Positions 7,743-17,100 of a stretch of DNA of 64,000 bases are shown in pieces. The notes beneath the pieces are model-generated. The model saw nothing but the letters and a program-made list of their open reading frames with translations. It was not told where the DNA came from and ran no database searches. The position numbers and the translations under genes are program-made. The stretch is taken from assembly GCF_023151555.2 (NCBI RefSeq), contig NZ_CP100425.1:1798001-1862000 (forward strand), written 5' to 3'. Source of the DNA: Photobacterium sp. CCB-ST2H9. Its GTDB lineage: Bacteria > Pseudomonadota > Gammaproteobacteria > Enterobacterales > Vibrionaceae. Each line of letters begins with the position of its first letter. Position 1 is the stretch's first letter.

Positions 7743-9305
7743 TCAACGAAGATTTGCGCATTGCGCTTCTTTGTTCACAGAGTTCACAGACTGATGTTTT
7801 TCACGATAAAGCCGCACTGCGGCCTGCGGACCCGTCAGCAATGTCAGAACCATCAGGAAAGAAACCGGCACCGCTGTAATCACGATGAAAGACTGGAGTG
7901 CGTTTAATCCGCCATCACCAGCCATCACCAGCACAGCGGCAACACATCCCATAGCAATTGCCCAGAACAATCTGTGACTGGCCGCAGGTTCATTCTTCCC
8001 TGAAGTCACCATCGCAATGGCATAGGCCATTGAATCACCGGTTGTCACGACAAAAGTCGTCGTCAGTACCAGGAATGCCGGAATTAACCAGTCACTGAAA
8101 GGTAACTGCGCCAGTGTCGCCAGCAATACTGCAGGCAATCCCCCTTCATTCAGCGGACCAGAGATTGCACCTGGTTGCGTCAGCTCAAAATAAATCCCTG
8201 AACCACCCAACACGGAAAACCAGAAGTGCGTCACCAGAGGGGCACCAATCGCAACCGTCATCACCAACTCACGAATACTGCGACCGACTGAAATACGGGC
8301 AATAAAAATCGCCATCATCGGTGCAAATCCGATAAACCACCCCCAGAAAAACCAGGTCCACCATGCGTTCCAGTCAGGGGAAGTCTGAGTCAGACTCATC
8401 TCAGGCAAATGTTGAATGTACACAGACATTGCCTGTGAGAATTGTTCAAAAATAAATCCGGTAGGACCGGCCACCAGCATCACAGCCAACAGGAAAACAG
8501 CGACGATGACATTAAACCGGCTGAGCCACTGCAAACCTTTGTCCATACCTGTTGCTGCCGACAGAGAATAGATGGTGACGACAACCGCCAATAAACCGAC
8601 TTGCGTCATCACCGAGTCACCCAGTCCGGCAACCACATGCAAGCTGTACCCCAGTTGCGAAGCCAGAAAACCAATCGGCCCGATGGTCCCCGCTGCAACT
8701 GCAATGATCGAACAGGCATCAATCACAGATCCAATCCAATGATTCTCCAGCCGGTCCCCCAGCAACGGATAAAGTAATGCTCTGGGACGCAACTGAATGC
8801 CCTTTTGATGATGCGCATACATCAGCACAATCGTCGCCAGTGTTCCCAGCACAGCCCAGGCAAGAAATCCCCAGTGCAGAAAACTTTGACTTAGTGCCGG
8901 AGCAACCGCTGCTGCCTGCCCCGCTTGGACTCCCTCAAAAACAGGTGGCGTGGTCACAAAATGATAAATGGGTTCAGCTGCCGACCAGAACACCCCGCCA
9001 CCAGCCAGCAATGTGCACATAATCATTGCTGTCCATCTGAACTGACCGATTTCTGGTTTCAGGGAATTCCCGAGTCTGACCTGGCCCAATGGCAGCAGAG
9101 CCAGCACAACCGCGAGGATAAAGTTCAGCAACATAAACCATTGCCAGAAATGTCCAAATGCGGTGGTCGCTTGACCAAAGAGTGTTTGAATCGCTGAAGA
9201 TACCCAGGACAGATCCGCGATTGCCGCGATCAGGAACAGGCTCAGGAAGCCAATCGTTAGAACTGAAATTAATTTATCAGCCCCTGGTTGTTTGGTGGTA
9301 TGCAT
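7743..9305 (-). CDS. BCCT family transporter
   Basis: A 520-residue, roughly 12-helix carrier of the betaine/carnitine/choline family, which imports quaternary-ammonium compatible solutes with Na+ or H+. Family marks are FSAAEPIYHF-like (here FWSAAEPIYHF), the WWTWFFWGW stretch and IFIARISVGRSIRE after helix 8. The aromatic box differs from BetP/BetT: where those read W-T-L-F-Y-W-A-W-W-I-S-W, this protein reads W-T-W-F-F-W-G-W-F-I-G-F, losing two tryptophans, so its substrate cannot be taken as glycine betaine. There are no long C-terminal regulatory extensions. It shares a terminator with rsgA and has no companion gene. Confidence 0.88.
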   Translation of the reverse strand: MHTTKQPGADKLISVLTIGFLSLFLIAAIADLSWVSSAIQTLFGQATTAFGHFWQWFMLLNFILAVVLALLPLGQVRLGNSLKPEIGQFRWTAMIMCTLLAGGGVFWSAAEPIYHFVTTPPVFEGVQAGQAAAVAPALSQSFLHWGFLAWAVLGTLATIVLMYAHHQKGIQLRPRALLYPLLGDRLENHWIGSVIDACSIIAVAAGTIGPIGFLASQLGYSLHVVAGLGDSVMTQVGLLAVVVTIYSLSAATGMDKGLQWLSRFNVIVAVFLLAVMLVAGPTGFIFEQFSQAMSVYIQHLPEMSLTQTSPDWNAWWTWFFWGWFIGFAPMMAIFIARISVGRSIRELVMTVAIGAPLVTHFWFSVLGGSGIYFELTQPGAISGPLNEGGLPAVLLATLAQLPFSDWLIPAFLVLTTTFVVTTGDSMAYAIAMVTSGKNEPAASHRLFWAIAMGCVAAVLVMAGDGGLNALQSFIVITAVPVSFLMVLTLLTGPQAAVRLYREKHQSVNSVNKEAQCANLR

Positions 9306-9563
9306 AAATTACTCACTAGTTGTGTGAGGGGACGCACACTAACAGCTTATTTTCTGTAATTCCAACGAACCTGTGTGATTTTTAGCCCGCCATTCCTAAA
9401 AAACCTTCAGTCGTACAGAAATCCACCAATTAAATTCTGATGACAAAATTTTACTTGTGATCACCAAGTCGGTTTGAGTACAAAACAAATGAGCCGATGT
9501 TGATTCCATCGGCCCAGGGAATTTGATTGATAAGTAATTTGACTGATTCGGAAAAAGTCAGGA
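9306..9563. other. Spacer between mviM-like gene and BCCT gene
   Basis: Holds the BCCT promoter region (minus strand). I see no hairpin with a T run and no small ORF. Confidence 0.35.
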
Positions 9564-10478
9564 TCACTGCCCCAGCTTCTTGCAAATCATTTCAGCAAGA
9601 TAATGAGAATTCAGGTTTCTCTGAATCAGCGTTTGATCCATCCTTCCATGTGAAACAACATCCAGCCAATGCGCAATCATCGCGGTAAAACCTTTACTCT
9701 CAAGCATTGGCGTCCAGTCCGGCAACGTCAGTTTGCTTTCTGCGCCATCAGTCCAGCCGGTCCCGGTCGCCAGTGAATCAAAATGGAGAGTCTGATTTTC
9801 AAAGTTTAGGGTCACCTGCTCTGCAGTGACACCATTAATCCGGTTCATTGATGCCTGATGAATGGTTTGATCAATCTGCCATGCGACGTCCAGTCTGGCT
9901 AACTTCCCATGCAATTGCTGAGTGATCACCTGAAGATCTTCTGCCTGGACATTTCCTTTCAGATTGACGCTATCAAGCGGATGGATAAAGTCATCAAATA
10001 CAAAAGTCCGGGCATCTCCGGGCTGATTCAGCCGGTGTTTCTGCCAGCGTATCTCCAGCAACTGCTCTTGCATTACCTTTTCGCTCAGATGAGGTTGAAT
10101 CAGAGGCAGATATCGCCGGTTAAATCCCATAAACAAAGGCAATTGCTTCGTTTCTGCAAGGTTATACAAGGATTCACATTCCGCGTAAGTGTCACTCAGC
10201 GGCTTATCGACAAAGACCGGAATCCCTTGATTCAGAAAAAACTGTGCGATTTCAAAATGAGAGGCCGTCGCGCTGTGGATCATCACACCATCAACTCCCA
10301 GCCCCGCCAGCTCGCGGTAGTCCGTCACTGCATCATGAATACGATGGGTCTGAGCAATCTGCTTCAGTACCCCTGGATTTCGGGTACAAAAAGCCAGCTC
10401 AATACCCGGCCATTGCGTGATCACAGGCAAATAAGCTTTCTGAGCGATATCGCCCAGCCCGATGATGCCAATTTTCAT
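9564..10478 (-). CDS. Gfo/Idh/MocA family oxidoreductase, MviM/YceM type
   Basis: A 304-residue NAD(P)-dependent oxidoreductase of the Gfo/Idh/MocA family. The Rossmann motif is GIIGLGDIAQKAYLPV, the second family motif is VDKPLSDTYAECESL (with the conserved Lys-Pro), and GFNRRYLPL follows. The start IGIIGLGDIAQKAYLP and the HSATASHFE segment match E. coli YceM (MviM) as remembered. Substrate unknown. CAAGGAGTAAAA gives a strong ribosome binding site. A minus-strand terminator separates it from the HTH gene upstream, so it probably has its own promoter despite the tight spacing. Confidence 0.85.
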   Translation of the reverse strand: MKIGIIGLGDIAQKAYLPVITQWPGIELAFCTRNPGVLKQIAQTHRIHDAVTDYRELAGLGVDGVMIHSATASHFEIAQFFLNQGIPVFVDKPLSDTYAECESLYNLAETKQLPLFMGFNRRYLPLIQPHLSEKVMQEQLLEIRWQKHRLNQPGDARTFVFDDFIHPLDSVNLKGNVQAEDLQVITQQLHGKLARLDVAWQIDQTIHQASMNRINGVTAEQVTLNFENQTLHFDSLATGTGWTDGAESKLTLPDWTPMLESKGFTAMIAHWLDVVSHGRMDQTLIQRNLNSHYLAEMICKKLGQ

Positions 10479-10500
10479 TTTTACTCCTTGTAATCCGGAT

Positions 10501-10528
10501 AAAAAAAGCCCCTGTCTGTGACAAGGGC
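10501..10528 (-). terminator. Intrinsic terminator of the HTH regulator gene
   Basis: On the minus strand a 9-bp stem with one G-U pair (GCCCTTGTC / GACAGGGGC) is followed by seven T. Confidence 0.8.
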
Positions 10529-10564
10529 CGATGCATTCCGATCATGACAAATTGTCTGAGCCAA

Positions 10565-10921
10565 TCAGTGCGTTGTCACGTTATGTTCATATTCAACAAC
10601 GATTTGATTGCCACTATAACGCACATTTTTAATATTACCATCAACAATATAGGTATTGGTCAGCGTCACCGTATTCGGTAATGTGCCGCCAATTTGTTCC
10701 CGCAAAGAAGGAATCGTCAACACCGGATCAACCCCCATATACTGACAAAACTGACTGACGAAACGATGTTCCAGCGGCAAACTGCCCCGCAAAATGTCGG
10801 AGAAAAACAACTGACTGACGCCCAGCTTTTTCGCCATTTCAATTTGTGTCACCCGCATCTTCGCCTTGTAACTCATCCATGTTTCATACAGGACTTTTCT
10901 GTCTTCTTCTGTGTATTGCAT
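10565..10921 (-). CDS. Small XRE-like helix-turn-helix regulator
   Basis: A 118-residue protein with an N-terminal Cro/CI-type HTH: KMRVTQIEMAKKLGVSQLFFSDILRGSLPL (about residues 21-50) has the Q-x3-A-x3-G-x-S-x4-S spacing. The C-terminal half is a short beta-rich domain (VTLTNTYIVDGNIKNVRYSGNQIVVEYEHN), perhaps for dimerisation or ligand sensing. AGGAACGGGT precedes the ATG. It has its own terminator. Its target is not evident; the nearest candidates are mviM or itself. Confidence 0.75.
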   Translation of the reverse strand: MQYTEEDRKVLYETWMSYKAKMRVTQIEMAKKLGVSQLFFSDILRGSLPLEHRFVSQFCQYMGVDPVLTIPSLREQIGGTLPNTVTLTNTYIVDGNIKNVRYSGNQIVVEYEHNVTTH

Positions 10922-11128
10922 ACCCGTTCCTAGCGCAAAAAAATGTCAATTCATCGCAATTAAAGCCTAAAGCATCCGGTAAAATGTCAGAAAAACGTTA
11001 GGCTTGTTCCAAATAAAAATCTCGCAAAGCCGCATGAAATCTGGGTTTCGTTCATTCCACACAATTTCAGCAAGTTAGAAAACTCACCTTGTCTTGATTT
11101 TGATTATGAAAGCTTTCTGCAATCCGGT

Positions 11129-11134
11129 TATACT
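11129..11134 (+). promoter_or_regulatory. Possible -10 box before the Cys-rich/DUF411 pair
   Basis: A TATACT hexamer lies 43 bases before the preferred start of the Cys-rich gene. No good -35 box at standard spacing was found, as expected for an activator-dependent (for example MerR-type) promoter, but no clear CueR dyad is seen either. Confidence 0.3.
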
Positions 11135-11176
11135 GCTTTGAGTTCATATTTCGTCAGGGATTTCATACCAAACGCC

Positions 11177-11584
11177 ATGCTCTCACAGACGCGCAATCAG
11201 CAGAATTCAAGCTTAAGAAGGGTCATGATTGTTATCCTTTGTTTGCTGTTTTTGCCCTGGAGCAGCCTGAGTGTCGCCCTGACAATCGCTGGTGAAGATC
11301 TGCTCGATGACTGTATGAACCCCGCGATTGAGATGACACAGCCAGACTGTTGTGATGGCATGACGGATCAGATGTCGGAAGGCAAACAGCGCACCTGCCA
11401 TGAAAGTCTCCATGCCGTGAATTGCGAACAACACTGTCAGTCTTCGTGTCACACGTCACTCTTTATGCCGGCATCCCCCCTGTTCCCCCTGATGCTGACA
11501 TCCGCAATTTCATTTCATGCCTATGCATCCGGGTACTGGGATGAACCGGTTTCCACACGTTTAAGACCCCCGATTCGCTCCTGA
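11177..11584 (+). CDS. Cys-rich membrane or secreted protein next to DUF411 gene
   Basis: A 135-residue protein (from the ATG at 11177) with a basic N-terminus (SSLRRV) and one hydrophobic segment (MIVILCLLFLPWSSLSVAL) that is a signal peptide or anchor. The following 60 residues carry nine Cys with Met and His (DDCMNPAIEM, PDCCDGM, TCHESLHAVNCEQHC, SSCHTS). Such spacing suits copper or other soft-metal binding. A later ATG at 11225 is closer to an AAGAAGGG ribosome binding site, so the true start is uncertain. The copper-type gene 120 bases downstream supports a metal role. No named family is recognised. Confidence 0.6.
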   Translation: MLSQTRNQQNSSLRRVMIVILCLLFLPWSSLSVALTIAGEDLLDDCMNPAIEMTQPDCCDGMTDQMSEGKQRTCHESLHAVNCEQHCQSSCHTSLFMPASPLFPLMLTSAISFHAYASGYWDEPVSTRLRPPIRS

Positions 11585-11703
11585 ACGAATAAATCCGTCC
11601 TCTTGTCTGGTTTTGTCTGGTTCAGACTGACTCTTGCCGGGAGGAATTTCGTTTTCGCCAGCCCGATCAGGCTGTGCACCAGAAGTGAATCAAGGAAATA
11701 AAC

Positions 11704-12165
11704 ATGAAAAAAACACATCAACTCTTATCCGCTGCTCTGCTCATGATGAGCTTGTCCTCTGTCGCAGCAGAGGTGATTGAGGGCACAAATTATCAGTCTC
11801 CGTCCTGTGGTTGTTGCAAGGGCTGGGTCAAACACATGAATGACAATGGGTTTGATATCAAAATGACCTTCGAGAATAACCTGCATCCAATTAAGCAAGC
11901 GAATGGCATTCATCCTGAGTACGCCTCCTGCCATACGGCAAAAATTCAGGGGTATGTCTTTGAAGGCCACGTTCCGGCCCAGGACATCAAACGGTTCCTG
12001 GCAGAAAAGCCTGCCAATCTGAAAGGTTTGGCCGTCGCGGGGATGCCGATGGGGTCACCGGGAATGGAATACAATGATCAGAAAATGCCATACGATGTCG
12101 TCGCATTTGATCAGGATGGTAATACCGTGGTCTGGGCAAGCCATCATCAGCCACAGACACCGTAA
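11704..12165 (+). CDS. Periplasmic DUF411 metal-binding protein (CopG-like)
   Basis: A 153-residue protein: a signal peptide (residues 1-22, ending SSVAA), then the DUF411 signature SPSCGCCKGWVKHMNDNGFD with its C-x-C-C cluster, and the family segments YASCHTAKIQGYVFEGHVP and GLAVAGMPMGSPGME. DUF411 proteins such as Vibrio and Pseudomonas CopG are tied to copper resistance in the periplasm, where the Cys cluster binds copper. AAGGA lies seven bases upstream and a strong terminator follows. It probably shares a transcript with the upstream Cys-rich gene, since no terminator separates them. Confidence 0.88.
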   Translation: MKKTHQLLSAALLMMSLSSVAAEVIEGTNYQSPSCGCCKGWVKHMNDNGFDIKMTFENNLHPIKQANGIHPEYASCHTAKIQGYVFEGHVPAQDIKRFLAEKPANLKGLAVAGMPMGSPGMEYNDQKMPYDVVAFDQDGNTVVWASHHQPQTP

Positions 12166-12173
12166 ATAAAAAT

Positions 12174-12200
12174 AAAGGCCGGGATGACCGGCCTTTTTCT
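12174..12200. terminator. Bidirectional terminator after the DUF411 gene
   Basis: A 9-bp stem (AAAGGCCGG / CCGGCCTTT) with a five-base loop has TTTTTC on the plus side and TTTATTTTTATTT on the minus side. It serves the DUF411 gene and the convergent CxxC protein gene. Confidence 0.88.
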
Positions 12201-12216
12201 TTTCTGAACTGGTTGA

Positions 12217-13194
12217 TCAATTCGACTGCTGATTTAAGCGATGGAACCACTGACGATTCGGATCCTGAGTTTCGGCCCATTGCGGATCCAATGCCCGTTT
12301 TTCGAGGTACACTTGAAGCCCTGTAAAATACAGAACCGCCGTCAGCTCAGAATCCTGGCTGAAATAAGCGAAAAAGGCATCTTCTCGCTCGGCTAATTGT
12401 GCCAGTGTACTCACACCGTGACGCAATGCCCATTGCACGGCATAGGGGGACACTTCCGTGCGATGCAAAATCTGAGGCTCAATCGACTTAAGCGCGACAT
12501 CAATCCCCTTCGGTTCTTGAGCCAGACGCACCGCCGATTGCACATGGCTTTCTTCTTCTGCCAGCCTTTCCCGCAAACTGGCCAGACTCGCCGCCTGTTG
12601 CGTTTCGGAGTAACCATGGGTTGTCTTACAGAAACGAATGGCAAATCCCAGCTGATGGCGGCCAACCAGCTCAACTGTTTGTTCCAGGTACTCTTGCGGA
12701 ATCGCATAAGTTTTGGCTAACTGTTCTACAGCCTGAACCAGATTCGGATAGACGATACCATTATATTCCACCTGAAATGCCTGACTGACCTGACCAACAG
12801 GCTGACCATCAATCGCCAGCGGCCACCCGGTATAGTTCACGCGTTCTCTGGCAATCTCAAACATCTTCCAGGCACTTTCCTTAAAGCCTTCAAAGGCTTT
12901 GCCTTCCATTTCTGAGTCTTCCAGTTCTTCCTTTGTCCAGTGCGCACCAATCTGCAAATGTTTCTGATACTTACGGTGAAGCCTTGCTTTCACCCGATCG
13001 CGTAATAAATCCAGCCCGCTCGCTTTCGTCCGGGTACACAAACCATAGCATTCTTCACAACAAGGGACTTTGACCGGCAGATCGCCTGCATAGTCCGGTT
13101 CAGGCCGGAAAATAAAGCTCTCATAATAAGGCTCACCGCAAAACCAGCAGGTATGGCGAAACTCAAAAGGGACATCGATCGACTGGATAGTCAT
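12217..13194 (-). CDS. Conserved hypothetical protein with N-terminal zinc-ribbon-like cysteines
   Basis: A 325-residue soluble protein, not recognised as a named family. Near the N-terminus it has CWFCGEP (residues 16-22) and about 25 residues later CCEECYGLC, a paired CxxC/CxxC arrangement typical of a zinc ribbon. The rest is largely helical with a charged stretch (SLASLRERLAEEESHVQ) that may be a coiled coil. No signal peptide or membrane helix. It is divergent from the DUF2786 gene. DNA, RNA or protein binding is possible but unproven. Confidence 0.7.
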   Translation of the reverse strand: MTIQSIDVPFEFRHTCWFCGEPYYESFIFRPEPDYAGDLPVKVPCCEECYGLCTRTKASGLDLLRDRVKARLHRKYQKHLQIGAHWTKEELEDSEMEGKAFEGFKESAWKMFEIARERVNYTGWPLAIDGQPVGQVSQAFQVEYNGIVYPNLVQAVEQLAKTYAIPQEYLEQTVELVGRHQLGFAIRFCKTTHGYSETQQAASLASLRERLAEEESHVQSAVRLAQEPKGIDVALKSIEPQILHRTEVSPYAVQWALRHGVSTLAQLAEREDAFFAYFSQDSELTAVLYFTGLQVYLEKRALDPQWAETQDPNRQWFHRLNQQSN

Positions 13195-13369
13195 GATTCT
13201 GCAGGCTCTCTTTGCATCAGGTCCGTTTTATTATGCGTATCATCGGTGACCGGTACAAGGTAAGTCACTCATTTGTCTGAACCGCAAATTAATTACAACT
13301 TTGTTTTTTGCCATTCTCGTACCGAACACGCTAAAATACGTGACCGTTTTTTGAATGTGAGTGGTATGG

Positions 13370-14065
13370 ATGTCTGAACAGAAGCGAAAGGCGCTGAAAA
13401 AAATCGCCAAATGCCTCGAATTAGGTAACTCAGCCAATGTCAATGAAGCAGCACAGGCCATCAAGATGGCGCATCGTCTGATGCTGAAGTATGGCCTTGA
13501 GAAAGATGACATTGAATTTATCCAGATGGGTAAAACAAAATCAGCAACGCTGTTACCAACAGACATCAGCCAGCAGATCCTGAAAATCATCCGTGGCATC
13601 AACCGGCGCTTTGGTGTCGAGTGTGTATTGACCAATTACAAAGGATTGAAGCAGGCCGAGTTTATCGGTGTCGCCGAGCGGGCAATTTTTGCCGCGTTTG
13701 CCTTTGATGTGGTTTACCGGGAAATGAACCAGCAAACCGGCCAGTTCCGCAACAGTTTTGCCGGGACAGGTGCCAGTCAGACCGAAGTCACGCGCCGGGT
13801 CTCTTCTTTCCTGGCAGGCTGGATTGAAGGGGCATTAGAAAAATTACCCGTTCTGAACACCGATGATGATCATGACAAGCGCATGAGCAACTACATCGAT
13901 CGTGAATTTGAAAACCTGGATCGTGAGACGTTCAAACAACAACTTCAGGAAGCAATGAAAGGCATCACGGATGACTACGAAAAAGGCATGAAAAAAGGCC
14001 GATCCATTTCGGTCAACCGCCCTGTCGGCGGCGATCGCCGGGAAGCCACTAAACTACTGAGCTGA
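13370..14065 (+). CDS. DUF2786 domain protein
   Basis: A 231-residue protein. The N-terminal 40 residues (KALKKIAKCLELGNSANVNEAAQAIKMAHRLMLKYGL) match DUF2786: a helical domain with the A-L-x-K-I-x-K-x-L-x-L-A pattern and an E-A-x-x-A-x-x-x-A-x-x-L core. The remainder (VVYREMNQQTGQFRNSFAGTGA, RRVSSFLAGWIEGALEKL) fits the partner domain common in phage and Vibrio members. Function unknown. The ATG at 13370 is preferred over an upstream GTG at 13361. The NRPS gene converges on it across a shared terminator. Confidence 0.82.
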   Translation: MSEQKRKALKKIAKCLELGNSANVNEAAQAIKMAHRLMLKYGLEKDDIEFIQMGKTKSATLLPTDISQQILKIIRGINRRFGVECVLTNYKGLKQAEFIGVAERAIFAAFAFDVVYREMNQQTGQFRNSFAGTGASQTEVTRRVSSFLAGWIEGALEKLPVLNTDDDHDKRMSNYIDREFENLDRETFKQQLQEAMKGITDDYEKGMKKGRSISVNRPVGGDRREATKLLS

Positions 14066-14118
14066 CAGCGGTTTCCGAAACGGAAAACCGACTTCGGTAA
14101 CATCTGCAAGAAAAAATA

Positions 14119-14152
14119 AATCCGGTGCCCAATCAGGCACCGGATTTTTTTT
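14119..14152. terminator. Bidirectional terminator shared by the DUF2786 gene and the NRPS gene
   Basis: An 11-bp perfect stem (AATCCGGTGCC / GGCACCGGATT) with a six-base loop has a T run on the plus side and TTTATTTTTT on the minus side. It lies 18 bases after the NRPS stop. Confidence 0.92.
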
Positions 14153-14170
14153 ACATAATATCCCGCTTCG

Positions 14171-17100
14171 TTATCGGGTGCTGTTCTCCTCCGTTGCTAT
14201 CTTCTGCAACAGAACATTCAGACACTCACCTAACCGGCGACGGTTATCTGAATCTGACATCATGCTGGCATGATCGCCTTCCACCAGCGTGACATTCAGT
14301 GAGTCAGCAGGCAGATATTGCTCCCAGCCCAATGCAGAATCATCCTTCCGGCTGTAACCCGGCGGTTGAATCCGCGCCCAGTACTCAGCCAGCGCCTGAC
14401 TGCGGATCGGCGGCATTTCCTCCTTCGCTTTCAGCAAGTGTACCGGCAGGCCAGAAAGTGTAATGACTGTCTCTTCCACCAGCGTCGCAAAGTGATAGCG
14501 CCGTTTCCACAACGACAGTTCCTGTTGCGGGTCTTCCAGCAGCGTACGAACCCCCATCTTCTGCAGCGCCATCAGCACTTGCTGCAACGGCATTTCCCGC
14601 AGACTGTCCATCAGAGCCATTTCCAGTTCAGGATATTCACTCTCCAGCCAGCTCATGAACAGATGCGTCATACTTGCCATCGCAACCTGAGGCCGCATGG
14701 TGTCAAGCAGTCCCAAACATGCCACCTGTTCTCCTTCCCGTTGCAGCATATCAGCCACCTGATACGCAAGCACACCCCCAGAAGAGTAACCGAACACATG
14801 ATACGGCCCGCTGGGTTGCACCTGACGAATCATCTCGATACAGGATTTCGCCATCATGGCCATACTTTCCGGCAACTGCGCTGACATATCCGGCCAAGGC
14901 ACCGCATACACGGGATAATCCGCATGGAGTGACTTCGCGAACTCATACACATAGGAATGATCCCCGAAACCGGTCGGCATAAAGAACAGCGGTTGACGGG
15001 TTCCGCCACGACGCGCGGGAAGAGCATTGCGTGCGCCTTTCACTCCCGGATTCCGGTCAAGATACTCAGCCAGATCCGACAGCACCGGATAGTCGAAGAC
15101 TGCCTGTACCAAAATCTCCAGCCCGTACTGCTTCGCCATACTCACCTGACGAACCACCAGCAGTGAATGACCGCCGAGCTCAAAGAAATGATCATGGCGT
15201 CCGACCTGCGCTATACCCAGAAGCTCGCCCCACATATGTGCCAGGATCATTTCCGTCTCGCTTCTTGGCGGTACATAGTCATCACTGACTGCAGTCAGTC
15301 CTTCAGGCTTCGGCAATGCACGGCGATCCACCTTGCCGTTTGGTGTCAGAGGCAATTGATCCAGCCACATATAGGCTGAAGGCAGCATGTAGGACGGCAG
15401 ACGATCCGCCAGATACTTTCTCAGTTCAGCTGATTCCGGCGTTTTTGCACGATCACTATTAAAACCATCGCTTGGCGTCAGCCAGACTACCAGACGTTGC
15501 TCAGCGCCCAGTGTTCGCAAATCCACCAGCACATCACGAACCGCAGGATGTGACAATAATTGTGCTTCAATTTCACCCATTTCAATCCGGAAACCCCGGA
15601 TTTTCACCTGCCCGTCATTCCGTCCCTGATACTCCAGACTGCCATCTGGCAGATACCGGACCAGATCCCCGGTACGATACATGGTTGTTCCCGCGTGAAA
15701 TGGATCCGGCAGGAAACGCTCAGCGGTAAGTGCCGGACGGTTCAGGTAGCCAAGGGCCACCCCCACACCTCCAACATACAGTTCACCAATTGCTCCCCGG
15801 GGAACCACCTGACCCTGCTGGCTCAGCACATAAACCCGGGTATTTCCAACCGGCTTCCCAATCGGCAGCCGTTCACAGCCGTTCACTTGCTCAATATGAG
15901 CCGTCGTCGCATACGCACTTGCCTCCGTCGGGCCATAAGCATGAATCACTTTCACAGGCCCCTGATGTTTCAGCAGGCACTCGTAAGCCGATGGTTCTTC
16001 TTTCTCCCCACCGGAAATCAGATGCCGGAGCTGTGACAAAGCTTCGCCAATCAGGTGAACATACTGGTTGAACAATGCTGTCGTCAGGAACAAAGTCGTG
16101 ATTTCAAGTTCCTTCAGCGACCGGGCAAGCAACTTCGCATCCATGATAACGTCCTGCGGAATCACCACCATCTGACCGCCATTCAACAGCGGCGCCCAGA
16201 CTTCCATCGTCGAGGCATCAAAGGCCGGGTTCGATGAGAAAGCAATCCGTTCCGATGCATCAAAATCTGCATAGCCGTTGTGGATGACCAAACGGGTAAT
16301 CCCCTGATGCGGCACCAGGACCCCTTTCGGCTGGCCGGTTGAGCCCGAGGTATACATCAGATAAGCCGCGCTCGTACTTTGCAGAGCCAGCTCAGGATTC
16401 TCGCGCCGCTGGCTGCGTTCTTCAGGGAACACATACGGCAATGCATCATTCCCCGGCTTATCTGCGATGATAAGACGGGCACCACTGTCACTGAGAATCC
16501 AGGCCTGTCGCGTTTCCGGCAGTTTTGAATCCACCGGAACAAACATCGCTCCTGTTTTCAGAACGGCCAGTTGCGCAGCCACCAGTGCCAGACTGCGGCC
16601 CAGCTTGAGTGCAATACGATCGCCGGGCTGAACGCCCCGTTCAATCAGCGTATGCGCCAATTGGTTTGCCATCCCATTCAGTTCGGCATAACTCACCCTT
16701 TGCTGGCCATCAATGACTGCAATCGCATTCGGCCGTCTGCGGACCTGCTGTTCAAATACGGTATGAACACAATCCTCTGCCGGATAATCCGTTACTGTCT
16801 GATTCCAGGTTTCCAGTTGCAGGTGATATTCAGCCTCCGGCAGAATCTCCAGTGAACTCACAGGCAAAGCCGGTGTTTCTGACAATGCATGCGACAGCGA
16901 CGTCAGTGCATGAACCATATAACTGCAGATTCGTTCCGCTTCAATTGGCTGACTAATCTGAGCCGTCAGACCCAGTGAATCTCCGCCATCTTCCACCGAC
17001 ATCACAAACGGGTAATTGGTCCGCTCCTCAGCACTCAACAGAGAAACGCCTTCAGGCAGAACCAGTTCATCCCCCATGTTATGCCGGTAATTCAGCAAGG

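Noticed and set aside
9909..10493. 194-codon plus-strand ORF
   Set aside because: Opposite the MviM-type oxidoreductase, with no ribosome binding site or domain.
13240..13635. 131-codon minus-strand ORF
   Set aside because: Opposite the start of the DUF2786 gene, with no recognisable domain.
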